From the NCBI GenBank assembly GCA_011317545.1, contig WUJK01000010.1:1302001-1366000 (forward strand): a DNA stretch of 64,000 nt, read 5' to 3'. The stretch comes from Coniella vitis. Lineage: Eukaryota; Ascomycota; Sordariomycetes; Diaporthales; Schizoparmaceae. The number at the start of each line of letters is the position of its first letter. The first letter of the stretch is position 1. The translations under genes and the position numbers were made by a program. Under the pieces are notes generated by a model, which saw only the letters and a program-made list of their open reading frames with translations, ran no database searches and was not told the origin of the DNA. Below are positions 13,745-24,974 of the stretch, piece after piece.

Positions 13745-15964
13745 CTACAGTCCCTTTTCCATGTCTGCTTCCAAACGATCAATGTCCTTCAGTACGCCCT
13801 CCTTGCTCGCAATCTTGTTGAGCTGTGTGACCTCAAGGCTTTTGGCTCCCTCTTGCTTCAAACGATATTCAAGGTCCTCAATCGCACGGAGCTTCTTCTG
13901 GAGCGACCTCATCTTTTTCGCATTGGCGCTCTGCGCTTGATTCGCTCCGAATGCCTCTCCTGATTGTGCTGGAGGTTGCTGTACCGCTTCCTGGGATACT
14001 ATCTGGCCAGAAGGAGTTTGGTCTCTACTGTTCTGAGCGAAGGCGCGGCCGCCTCGAGGACCTTGGTTGGGCTTGCGAGAATGACTTCGGGAGTGATTAT
14101 TGTTCTGCTGACCGGCGCGACGATCGCGGTGACCCTCCTCACCACCTGATCCGCTTCCATGGCCCTGAGACGGTGGAGCAAGGCCGCCCTCGTTTTGTCC
14201 CTGTGCTTGAGTTTCAGCATCTTTGACCTTCTTGTTCCCGCGCTTCTTTTTGTTTTTCAGCGCCGTCTTTGATAGGCTGTCGTCCCCAGCAGGCTCAGCC
14301 CCGGGGATCGAGCGGGGTGAGCTTTCCGAGAACTCTGCCCCAGGCACTTGGCGGCGTGAGCGGCCGAAGCCATTCAGAGAGGGCGCAGGAGCACCATTGC
14401 TCATGACGTGGGCGGCGCCGCCCTCGTCCTCACGTTTAAAGTGAAGAGGTGTCAAGCTGCCGCGGGCACCAGGTGGGCGGTAAGCTCCGACTGGCTTCGA
14501 TGGGGTTTTGACGGTGCTGAGATAAGTCTTGGCGGATTCATGGGGCTCAGGCTCAGCGAGCGGGTCGACATTCTTCGGCAGCTGGTCGACAGGTACTGGG
14601 CGCCACGAAATGTTGTACAACTCATCCATATCTTGGTTATACATGATCCGCCCGCCCACATGCCAAATCTTCACACCATTGTCGACACGAAGCCGGGGTG
14701 ACGTTGTTGCCGTCATGATGTAGGTGCTATCGGGGCTCCACTGGCACACACTTGGGTTACCGCTCTCGATAGTACAAACTTTGCGATAATCTTTCGAAAG
14801 GTCGTAAATGTCGATTTGCCCAGCCAAGTTACCAAAACCGGCAACCAGTACGAAGCGTCCAGTTGGCGAGAAAGTGATGGTGTTGCGAGGTCCAAGGGGG
14901 AAAGACCGTTGCGCAACGCCACGATGGTTGAATACTGTCGTCTTGGCGGGCATGTAACCATAGACAACTCCGAATTCTCTGCCAGTAGGAGACCATGATA
15001 CATCGTGGATAGGGCCTTCCTTATCCAATGTCACTCGAGCATCGAAATCCCCATTGGCACTCAGCATATAGAGGGTTGTCTCCCCGTAATAACTCTTGTT
15101 AGACTTGTCCACGTCCGTTTGTGCCAGCACAATCAGGCTCGAGCCCTGTTGATTCCACTTCATCTGAACCTTGTCGCCCTTGAAAAAGGTTTTCTGGGAG
15201 ATGGGACTGACGAATTGGGGTACATTGAAGACTTTAACAGCAGCAGGTTGTCCCTATGCCGTTTGTTAGCATACTTCTCAAGATCATTCAAATAACGGAC
15301 ATTTAACAAGACTAGAAAGGCCATAGCTTACCTTTCTCTCGGGGACAAAAACCGCCACGTTGTGTGAAGAGCCGGCTGCAAGCGCGAAGGCAGCAACGCC
15401 CTCGACTCTCAGCTTGTTCCACACAGTCCTCAAATCATCGCTTTGGTAGAATTGAACCTCATTGGTGACAAGGCGGGCACAAAATTTCTCATCAGCAGTG
15501 TACTGCAGGTTCCACTCGTTCTGAGACTTTTGAACGAACTGTCCCAAGGGTGCCTTGGCAGCTCCATCTGCAATATCTTCGATGATGCGCCAGATTTTGA
15601 GGTTCTTGGATGCATCGCCATTCTCGTCCTTGGATGGGCGTTCCAGGGTGGTGAGAAAGGTTCCCCTTGGCGAGAAACCGAGCTCGTTGACCAAGGGCAG
15701 GCTGGGCAACGACGTCACCTCTTTGCCAGATGTGGCGTCCAAGACGCTTACGCCATCATTAGAGGCCCAAGCGAAATACCTGCCACATGGAGAATACACA
15801 CAGCACCGTGAGTTCCCTTCAAACTTGTCAAACCCAAGGACCGGAGAGTAGGGCGCGGACTCTCCCGTGGCGGTCGAGGAAGCGGCGGCTCGGTCAAGCC
15901 AACCGGCGTTGAAAAGACCGATGGTCTTTTGGGTTCGATAAGAAAACTGCAGTAAGTTGGCCAT
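13745..15964 (-). CDS. eIF2A: Eukaryotic translation initiation factor 2A
   Basis: Single-chain initiation factor (distinct from the trimeric eIF2) that can deliver initiator tRNA to 40S subunits in a GTP-independent way. Two exons on the minus strand, 15964-15332 and 15253-13745, are separated by a 78-base intron (GTAAGC donor, GCTAAC branch point, TAG acceptor). They encode 713 aa, typical for the family. The N-terminal 430 or so residues form the WD-like beta-propeller, with blade strings such as YFAWASNDGVSVLD and NPSVCQWSPDSTYI. Then follow a Gly/Arg/Gln-rich linker with PVGAYRPPGARGS near residue 440 and a basic coiled-coil end (KKMRSLQKKLRAIEDLE) that binds ribosome or tRNA in homologues. 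The start ATG is the first in frame. It is divergently transcribed from the MFS permease across 2.65 kb. Confidence 0.95.
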
Positions 15965-18613
15965 GACTAGTCAAAGTCACAGAGAACAAAAGCTGCGATC
16001 TAGGATCGGAATAGGAAGATTTAGGGTTATTTTTCGTTTCGGCTGGTTTGGGAAGCAATGTAGAGAGCGCGTTGAGCGATTCTCGTGCTGTTCCGATGTG
16101 CTGTTTCGGACGAATGGGCTTAATGAGTTCTTGGTGTTTTGCTACGGCGTATGTGAACTTGCAAGTCTATGGTATAAGGTTAAGAACATGTCAGAAGAGG
16201 CATTCAGGATGCGGTACAGAGCGGGGCGTGACTTGTGATTCGTGCAGATGGAGCGGTCTTGTGATGTGTGCAGGAGGAGCGTACCGAAGTGACTGAGTAC
16301 AGCAAGTGACCACGTTCTCCTCGCTCAAAGAAAAGCCTGGGATACTGACGTTACTGAACGATCGCGGCCTAAGCGTCAGCGAATGTTGCAGTTCGATCGG
16401 CGTTGAGAGTGTGGCTGCAAGCGCCGATGAAGCTGGTCGCTGGGCAAGAGGCGAGCACGAGCAGGTCGAGCTATATCCTAGAAATTATCGCCAACAGATG
16501 CTGGGACAGTTGATGCAGAAGCGGTAGAGGTGGTGTAGGAGCAGCCCGCTAACAGCAGAGGGTCAAAATGGAAAACCAGGTGAAAGAAGAATAAGAGGGA
16601 GGGAGGGGAGAGAAAGGCTGAGAGGAGCACCCGCGGAGGAAACTTGACGTTGCGCGGTGTGTGTGTATCGTGGACCGTGGGCTGAAGAAAGCGGAAAAGA
16701 AAGGAAGGGGAAGGGAGTTGTCAAAAGTCGCAGCCGTGCGTTAGTTTGTTGTTTTGGCCTGTCCCAAATTTTCCAGCCCCGTCAGCAGAGTCATGGCCAG
16801 GCAGGCCAGGTCAGATCCAAAAACTGCAGCTGTGCTTCAGGCTTGGCCTAGGCCTAGTGCATCCCGGTGCCCAGTGGAGCTCGATACAGGATGTTAGTGG
16901 AGCTAATGGCTGGACTAGCAATATGCTAACAGAGCTGCAGCCTAACATCTTTCAGCACTCTGAGATTTGGGTCTTGGTACCATGCCAGCATGCTTGGCCC
17001 AACTCTAGTCCAGATGCAGTTTAGGCGCAGAATAACTGCCGAGTCTTGTGCAACAAGCACCCTGTATCACTTGCCATATAACAAAAGCATCGGTCTTAGG
17101 TTGTTTCTACTATTCTATCTTCCATATATCTAGGGATAATACCTATCTAGTTGCGCACTTGGATGCTGCTCGCACTCCGATGAATTTCATACTTCAAGCT
17201 ACTAGTGCACTATATTGTGGTTTGAAACACTATAAATACTGATAGAAGAAGGTAGACAAAACGCATATCTTTTTACTTGTTTGTGACTACTTATTGCTTG
17301 TAGTGCATACGAGCGAGAAGTAAAAAAGCGATGAACATTTGTTTTCAAATAATTCTTACAACTTGATCCGCAATTATCACAGAAGTCTTGGTATTTGGCC
17401 AGACGAACAGTGGTCGTTGTTATATGTGATGACATGTTTCTTAAAGGCAGTTTAACCAACTTCCTTTTTCAATTTCTTCTTATTTATATGCATTTATTTA
17501 TTCTTTTCTTTTTCTTCAAATAGGCTCAGGTATCATAGGAGGCTGCAAACCGCTTGCCCAGTTTGATACTACATTATACTTACTTTATACCCTTCCCCCA
17601 CTTGAACTTGAGGATTCAAGTCGTACATACTTTGCCCGTTCTTAATTCAAGATTGAAGTCACAGTATTTTGCTTTTACTATGTACCGCAGTTCCTTCTCC
17701 ACAGAACCAATTTGAGATGGCTGGGGTAAAAGTACGGAGAAGGCGGGGATGCGGGGGCTATTACTATGCATGCCTCCACACATCTGGAATTACTTTTGTA
17801 TATCCCTTGAAGTCTCTAGACCAATCCTCGTCCTGCTCTGACCCGAGTATCATCTCCCTACTAGATGCACCTGCAGAACCCAGGCAGAGTGGTACTGAAC
17901 CCTTCCTATCTAATGCACACACCATGGGATCATCTGTCCTACCTAATCAGCATGGCAAGTCCTTATTACCTCCTCTTTGATCTTCACATTGGGGTGCAAC
18001 AGTCAAGCATGCCCTCTCCGAGAATCATGTCTGTGCATTCAATAAAAAAAAGGATGACAGCCCTCTACGTAGAAGTGGCCGTCTTCTCTGGTCAAGACCT
18101 TGAGTGTCTCTGGCCAAACAGGTCCCAAAACGTGCTGAGGGACTACTGCAGCTGATACGCTCGTTGCCCAGGCTCTCCAACCTCCTCCCAATCCTCCAGT
18201 CAAGGCTGGCTGATTGGCCCAGCAGATCATTTACCCCGACTTCTTTGTTCTTGCCCAATCTCACCCCTGGCAGCAGCACGGGCGGTCACTTGAGAATCTC
18301 TCTTGGTTAGCACACAGTATCACAAAATGGCTAGATCTCACAAAGTCACAGCCATGCTTGAGCTTTATCTTGTCAGACCGTCTCTCAATACTCGGCTTCC
18401 ATTGACCCGAAGACACTTCTGTATAATATCTCTTGGCTGCTCGCCCTGCAAGTGCCTTGCTGCCGCACTCAGGACCACTATATCTACCTGTTGTTCGTTC
18501 TTATAGAGCACTTGGTCTCCGTGCAGCTCGATGTATTTGTTTCTGTTCCTTCGGAGTTTGCAGCAACACACACAAGCAAGAGTACCTTCGAGTCTCTCTT
18601 GAACAACACAGCC
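15965..18613. promoter_or_regulatory. Long divergent intergenic region, eIF2A / MFS permease
   Basis: 2.65 kb lies between two head-to-head starts, unusually long for this window. The eIF2A-proximal half is GC-balanced; about 17050-17700 is clearly AT-rich with T and A runs. One ACTATGTA octamer sits at 17677. Short open frames are present but none is convincing. It probably holds both promoters and possibly a non-coding transcript. Confidence 0.4.
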
Positions 18614-20485
18614 ATGGGTCTTTGGAAGCGAAAGATTACCGTTAGTGACGACGATGTCACTTCAGCAGCTCTGTTGACGAATAGGCAGAGTCTCTTGCCA
18701 AACCTACTGGGTGAGCAGAATAAGTGTCATCCTGATCATTATGGACTTAGGCAACCCTGCAAGGCAGGAATTCTTGTCGGACATGGCACTAACTCAACGT
18801 ACTCTACTCTAGTCACCATTTTGTTCTTCCTATGGGGATTTGCATATGGCCTTCTTGATACATTAAATTCGGATTTCCAAGCGTTGCTCAATATTACGGC
18901 CAGCAAGTCCGCGGGCCTGTCTGCTGCCTACTTTGGTGCATACTTCCTCTGTCCGTTGACCATCTCGGGCTGGATCCTCCGACGATATGGCTTCCGCATC
19001 ACATTCATGACCGGTCTAGCTGTCCTTGCTGTCGGTTGTCTGCTCTTTTGGCCGTCAGGCGTTAAAAAAAGTTTCGGGGGGTTTTGCGGATCCATGTTCG
19101 TGGTGGGAATGGGATTGTCAACGCTTGAAACTGCTGCAGACCCGTGAGTGCTCCGACATGACTGGCTGGCATCAAGGAACACTTGTGAAGGCTCTCCCTG
19201 AAATACTGACACCGACCAGTTTTCTCGCCATCTGTGGCCCACCAAAGTACTCGGAAATCAGACTCAATCTTGCTCAGGTAAGCATGCTTCACCACTTGCG
19301 CAGCCGACCGCGTCTGGGTATCTGTCCGCTAATGGTGTACAAGGCTGTCCAAGGCGTTGGATCATTCGTTGCCCCGCTTCTGGCTGCGCGTGTCTTCTTC
19401 ACATCCGCCGATACTACACAGGGCCTGCAAAGAGTCCAATGGACCTATCTTGGTGTTGCGTGTTTTGTCGCCCTTCTCATCGTCCTGTTCTGGCTCGCAC
19501 CCATGCCTGAGATTACCGATGCCGATATGCAAGTCCTTTGCGCCTCCCAACCCCCCCAGGCCTCGAGAAGGATCAATGTTAATCTGAACATCACAACAGG
19601 TCTGTTCAAGAGAATGCCATTGACGACCGCGAGGTTGGACCGTTACGCAAACAAACCAACCTCTTTCTCGCCGTGTGGTCCCAATTCTGTTACATTGGCG
19701 CGCAGGTGTCGGTTGCAAATTATTTCATCAACTTTGTAGAAGGTAAGTGCCTACTGTTGCCTCTAGTACTGGGACTCAGCCAAAAAAGATATTGTCTGTC
19801 TTCTTTTGCGTCATCACGCTAATACATAGTACGTACGTTTCCAGAGACCGCGCCCGCTGGTGTGGACCCAAGCTCTTTCAAATCCTACGGCTCGAACATG
19901 CTTGCCGTTGGCCAAGGCCTCTACGCCTTTAATCGATTCGTCAGCGGGTTCCTCCTCATGATACCTGCTGTCAAGCCGCGATACATATTGACTCTCTATC
20001 TCGCTCTTTGCTTCGTCTTCATCGTCGCTGCCATCACAACAACGGGACATGTCTCTACCGCCATGCTGATCATGGTTCTGTTCTGGGAATCGGCTTGTTT
20101 TGCCACCATCTTCACCCTCGGTCTGCGCGGTCTAGGTCGCCACACAAAGCGTGGCGGGTCCTTTCTCGTCTCAGCCATCTCGGGGGGAATGGTTTTCCCT
20201 CCCATCACTGGTGCCCTTGTGACGAATCACAATGCTCACATCGCCATGACAATTCCAATGATGGGTTACATCCTCGCATTCGTCTATCCAATTTACGTCA
20301 ACTTCTTCGCTAAGGACATGTTGGACAGCCACCGTGCCACAGAAGTCGGTATCAAGGACACAACTGAGAAGCAGCTTGAGCTGGAAGCACAGGAGAGCAG
20401 AGTCGAAACTGTCGGCCATGGGGACGAGATTAAGCCGATTCCCGCGGATACGGCAATCGAAGACCGCAAGAATGCGGAGGTCTGA
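18614..20485 (+). CDS. MFS sugar permease, FHS (fucose/glucose-galactose) type
   Basis: Twelve-helix proton-coupled sugar transporter of the plasma membrane; the substrate cannot be read from sequence. The start at 18614 has a good context (GCCATGG); the frame stays open upstream but with no ATG nearby. Exons 18614-19143, 19220-19277, 19344-19528, 19600-19742 and 19845-20485 give 518 aa. Hallmarks are LFFLWGFAYGLLDTLN in helix 1, GAYF, SGWILRRYGFR, GLSTLETAADP, CGPPKYSEIRLNLAQ and QTNLFLAVWSQFCYIGAQ. The third intron begins GC rather than GT, because no GT donor keeps the frame. A further stop-free intron of 57 bases at 18711-18767 (GTGAGC...CAG) may be spliced, giving 499 aa. No pathway genes lie alongside. 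Confidence 0.9.
19529..19599 (+). other. GC-AG intron inside the MFS permease
   Basis: The donor reads AT|GCAAGT and the acceptor ACAACAG|G over 71 bases. Splicing joins AT+G into Met and continues SVQENAIDDREVGPLRKQ into conserved transporter sequence. The nearby GT at 19533 is in the wrong phase and leads to a stop within eight codons. GCAAGT is the known consensus of the minor GC-AG intron class. Confidence 0.8.
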
Positions 20486-21226
20486 AGGGCCGGGCCGTAT
20501 ATCGTTCGCTGGACGCACCGTTTGGGGGATCGAATTCGGTGCTTATTCATGCTGCGTTATGGTTTCACTTTCCCGAAAGTAACGAGAGCCCGCACCCATT
20601 GAAGGCCAGTAACTGTTTTTGTAAAACTGGATAGTTATGGTTGAGCTGCAATGGCCGACTCAAACACAAGCGTACCATGAATTAGCTGACGATTCTGCGG
20701 GTTATAGCAAGGACTACTTGAGAAGTAGCACGCATACATGTAGCAAAAGCTTCTTTTTAGGTGGAACAGCGGATGTAGGTGGGTGCAGCTCTACTCTACT
20801 TCAGAGATCACGGATTGCTTCTAGAAATATTTTCAATGAAAGTGTATATTGGGAGAACGCAGGAGAAAGAGAAATAGAATGCGAATTGTGGTGTTTATAG
20901 CAGCTTCATCCGCGGCGTCTCGCGTCATGTTCCAGCCTTCGAGTATCTAGCCAACAATATATACGCTTCTCTGGTTGATCACAAATGTGTTGCGATCGAG
21001 TCAAAGAGATGGGGCATATCAAAGAATGAAGGAAGCACTTCTGCAAGAGTATTTGTCTAGCTTTATTGGTATATCATCATTCGAATTGTTTTGGTGAGGG
21101 GAAATCATATGTTACAGGAGGCTGAAAAAGACTCACGGTGCATCCGCACCAAGTTTTGGTACCCACCTGGGCTATCCACACATTTTTAAAAAACCATCAA
21201 CGCCGTCCGTCCACCCATGCTTTCAT
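20486..21226. other. Convergent 3' intergenic region
   Basis: This separates the permease stop from the Mam33 stop. It is AT-leaning, with short A/T runs near 21186. Nothing else is recognisable. Confidence 0.5.
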
Positions 21227-22161
21227 TTAAGCGCCCACAAACTTCTTGACGTTGTTCAGCCACGTAAGGTATTCCTTCTGCTCCTTGAGGTCCATGTAGT
21301 CTGGCACGAAGACAGCCAAAGCCGAGTTGATACCACGCTCATCAAGGTATTGCTCCATCAAAAGTTGCAGGTCCTCGTCCAGGGTTCCAAAGGGAGGACC
21401 CGGGTAGACGTCGCGGCCCTTGTGGACAGCCTCGGGGTTGCTCGAATGCGCAATAGCGGGGTCTTCGTAGAAGTACATGTTTTCAACGATGATGCTGGAG
21501 TCCTGGGCAATGGCCTCAATGTTGAGAGCGCCCTTTTGTCCAGGCTTTTCCACGACAATATTCAGTCTGCAGGTCACGCTGCCGTCGGCAGGCTCACTGT
21601 CCATATCCTCGGCCTCCTCGTCCTGATGCGAGCGCGGGTCTTCGTTGAGGAGCTCGCCGTCCTCATCACTCAGGGCTGTGTCATCCTCCAGCATATCGTT
21701 CTCTATGCTCGCAATGTCGGCAATAGAGAATGTTACAGTGATCCTGTCCAGGTTTTGGGTTAGCGTGGTCTCCATGAAAATGTCACCGGATTGAGCGCCC
21801 ACACAGAGACTTACTTCTCTTTGCCAAAGGTGCGGGTCAGGGTAACATCTTGCAAGCCAGGCGTATCCTGCAGTTCAAAAGGGCTGTTGTCCAAGAAATC
21901 TTTGATGCTCACGGGGAGCGTCTCGTTTTCCTTCATGCCATTCTCGAATTCGATTTCGTTCCCCAGCTTCGCTAGCAGCTCGCGGTCAATGTTTCCACCA
22001 GCGGCCTTGCGTAGAATAGACGTGGAGAATGCTGAGGCTTGGGCGGTCGCAGGCATTGTGCGGAGCAAAGCGCCTTGTCGAGCGAGTGTAGGTCTGGCGC
22101 CAGCGGTCAGGCGCGAGACGGCGCGGGGCGCAGAGCGTGCGAGAGATCGAATAGAGAACAT
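21227..22161 (-). CDS. MAM33: Mitochondrial matrix acidic protein Mam33 / p32 (C1QBP)
   Basis: Mitochondrial glycoprotein (MAM33/p32) family; acidic trimeric matrix protein that in yeast supports mitochondrial ribosome assembly and translation. Two exons, 22161-21815 and 21743-21227, are split by a 71-base intron (GTAAGT donor, CGCTAAC branch point, CAG acceptor), giving 287 aa. The first 50 or so residues are Arg/Ser/Ala-rich with no acidic residue and end near AFSTSILRK, a clear targeting sequence. The mature part has the family's acidic loop (about residues 128-155, SDEDGELLNEDPRS) and the C-terminal helix with LMEQYLDERGINSALAVF and YLTWLNNVKKFV. Its neighbours are unrelated in function. 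Confidence 0.95.
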
Positions 22162-23434
22162 TGTCGCTGATTTCGAAGGTGAAGAATACTACAAAGATGC
22201 TGGTACCTCAAGGATAGGTGTGGCAGCACTATAACTCTCCCGCGTGGATAGAGTTAGAGAGTAGGAAGTTTTTGTTGCGTCGGCGTAGAATGCTTGCTAT
22301 GATGAAATTATGGAACTATGATACGGACAGAGCTCTTAGAAAAAAAATCAGAGCTATGACAAAGAGGATGACTCAGCGATTTCATGTGACTTACTCTTCG
22401 CACGCCAGGCAGGCTATGCTTCTGTAGAAGGGTCTAGGCCAGCAATTTCCGCGTTCTCAGAGTGCACGATAGCCAAGCCTTCTGGAATACAACACCTGGC
22501 TGGCCCTTGGGTGGAGCAGTCTGAGGCAGCAAAGGCTCGTCAACTTGCAAGTGGGAATAATAATTGTGGCTTTCACGAAGCTATGAACGGGCAGAAAGAA
22601 TTGATGTTCCACAGCTCCATCCATTCTACACTCATTATCACACTATTTACTGTGAGTGTCCTATCAATATGCACGGTGCAGAATTCAAGCATATCATCCA
22701 AATTGATGGAGCGCTTGTACTTAGAATTAGAAGATTTCGTTCTGAGCATATAATGTTTATATGTTTTGATATTTGTAATTGGTCACGCGGCTGTTGAGTT
22801 GTGGTAGCAAATCATTGCTTGTTGTTCAGTAGTCTTCGACCAAGTGTGTACAAGACATGCGCTGCAAGTCGATTGGCCCAATCGCATTGGCGGGAATCTA
22901 CTGCAAAAGAGCGCTCCTGTAGCTTATTAGGAGATTCGAACCCGATCCAAGATATTCAGCACACATTCTCCCAGATATTTTTGGGTACGGTCACTGCTGG
23001 TGTCTGGCTGGCCATCAGCATTGCCGAAAGCAGCGTCGTCAGGCCGAAGGTCATAGGGCGAAAGATTGCCGTGATGATGATGTTGATAACCGAGGAGACA
23101 CACATATTGTGGTATGGTCTATCTCAGTAGATCAGGAACCTGAGATGTTGTTGGAAAGAAGAAAAACACACGGATGATAATAGATCTATCCAGGCCTCGT
23201 TTGTTGTAGATCGCCATGAAGAAGCATGAGACCCGCGCTGCTAGCTAATGCCTCTGAGCGCGGATGAAGGCAAAGTCGTGCGAGGTCCAATCGCGACACA
23301 GTCGATACTGGGACGGTGTACTGGAATGCAGACAAAGCACTGAAAGTCGCGATCGAATCAAGGCGCAAACTTGCACTGGGTATCACTGAAGGGAATGAAA
23401 GCGACAGGAAGGGCGGAGACGAAGTGGGCGCGCA
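22162..23434. other. Intergenic region with a doubtful small secreted-type ORF
   Basis: Upstream of Mam33 and downstream of Tma16. On the minus strand, 23054-22956 encodes 32 codons beginning MTFGLTTLLSAMLMASQ, which resembles a signal peptide, then stops. The frame beyond that stop stays open for about 50 codons, so a lost or spliced gene is conceivable. I do not call a gene. The rest shows nothing. Confidence 0.25.
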
Positions 23435-24145
23435 TCATTGGCCACTAGGGGGGAAGGTGGACGGCTTGACAGCACCGGTTTTGGAAAATCGAACCCAGGA
23501 CAACGACGACAGTGAAGTCCATGAGCCTTCCCACTTCCGAAGCTGGTCGACGTTGTCTTGTTTGGAAAGGTCGGGAAGAACTGTTACACGTTTTAGCCAA
23601 AACCCTGGTAGAGACTGCAATCCAGACGACTTACAGAAACCATTCTGGTGCTCTTTTTGCAAGCCGTCAACCTTCATCTTCAGCAGGTCCTCTCTGGCAC
23701 TGGCTGGTCTCCCAGGCCGCCTCGTTTTCTTCACACTGTTAAACTCTTCATCATGCTGATGCACATATCTGTAATCTGGTCAACATGCTTTCGTTCAGAA
23801 AAGGAGACTAAGCGTATCTAACTGGCTAATGGTGGCTTGAATCTTGGCCGTGTCGAAAGCCTGATTTTCGTTTTCTTGTACCGCTTTCTGGAAGAACTTG
23901 GCTCTCTCAACTACATTAGGAAACAAACAGTTAGAAGACTCTAGGGCAGGGTGCAGGTCAGATTGCAACTCACTCATGGGCTGATCATGCTTTTTTCTGA
24001 CAGCAGCCAATTTCTCGAGGCGATCATCCCGGACTTGGGCCTTGTGAAGCCTCTTGGAGTCGCGCGAAAATTGATGCAAGGCATCAATCGTGCCGTGCCT
24101 CTTTTTAGCCACCTGCTTTCGTGTCTTTTCGAGAGACTTCGGCAT
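23435..24145 (-). CDS. TMA16: Translation machinery-associated protein 16
   Basis: Nucleolar 60S pre-ribosome factor of the Tma16 family. Four minus-strand exons, 24145-23974, 23910-23823, 23768-23635 and 23580-23435, encode 179 aa, the normal size. The start MPKSLEKTRKQVAKKRHG is diagnostic. Next come the basic helix with DRLEKLAAVRKKHDQPM, a middle piece ATISQYVHQHDEE, the KKTRRPGRPASAREDLL signature and a C-terminal WEGSWTSLSSLSWVRFSK block. The first intron (23911-23973) is 63 bases with no stop, so an unspliced reading looks open but inserts 21 wrong residues. The second intron has an unusual GTTAGA donor chosen to restore the conserved YVHxHDEE stretch. It is divergent from exonuclease 1 with 829 bases between starts. 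Confidence 0.93.
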
Positions 24146-24974
24146 TGTGAGAGTCTAGTGTTGCTTGAGTGGTGATTCTATGTGATGTTCAGGATCGCGA
24201 TTTTGGTTTATGGCATTCTAGAACTTCTAAGGTCGTTGCAGAGCGTGCAGACAAATTCGACTTTTTTCCTGTTAGTGCAGCGGCCATCCCGCGCCTGGGG
24301 GGGGGTGGGGGTGGCAGAAGGCTGCAAGGTGCTTACTACATATATAATATGTACATATGTAGAAATCTAGGTACTTAAGTACCAGCTACAGGACATGGGA
24401 GGCCCTGGCACCCTGTTCCACTAGGCCTGACCGTTGCTGGGCAGCGTGGTAAAAGTGCAGGGGAAGCGATTGTGACGGTGCGGCGCGGTCTGAACCCACC
24501 CACGAGACGCGCCTGCGCTCCAGCATCTGGTACTTCCACAAGGTTCGCGCCACAGTACAACCGAATACAGACGTCGAGAAGGCCCAGCACGCTTATCCAC
24601 CAGCGTGGGCTTTTTACAAATTACTCCCGCCACCCTCCATTCGCCCACTGCACAACTACACGCCCCATAGGTGCTCTGCCCGTTTTGACCAGAGCAGCCT
24701 ACCAACACGCGCCAACCGCTGCCAACCTCTCCCCAGCCCGGCAGCTCCTCGCGCCCAAGCAAACACGGCCAACACGTCGGGTTCTTGAATTGCTGGCGAT
24801 TTGCTCACAACACCAGGGGCTGCATAGTGTTGCATCGCGTTGAACTACCTTGCCACTGCTGCTAACTGCTCGCATGTGCTACTTTGCACACCCAGCCCAG
24901 AGTCGTATGACCAGTGGGAGAGCATATCGCCCTGGCCCCTCAAGAGATCTTGACAATACCACTGCTTAGTGACA
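24146..24974. promoter_or_regulatory. Divergent promoter region Tma16 / Exo1
   Basis: This lies between two head-to-head starts. It holds a G-rich block at 24297-24314 (nine G, T, five G, T, two G) and a perfect 14-base palindrome GGTACTTAAGTACC at 24370-24383. The 123-codon frame at 24472-24843 is Arg/Thr/Pro-rich and looks spurious. Confidence 0.5.

Noticed and set aside
22931..22944. Reverse-strand B-box-like GGGTTCGAATC
   Set aside because: No A box at the right distance and no cloverleaf; the T-stem does not pair.
24472..24843. 123-codon plus-strand frame
   Set aside because: Composition Arg/Thr/Pro-rich, lies in the divergent promoter, no domain.
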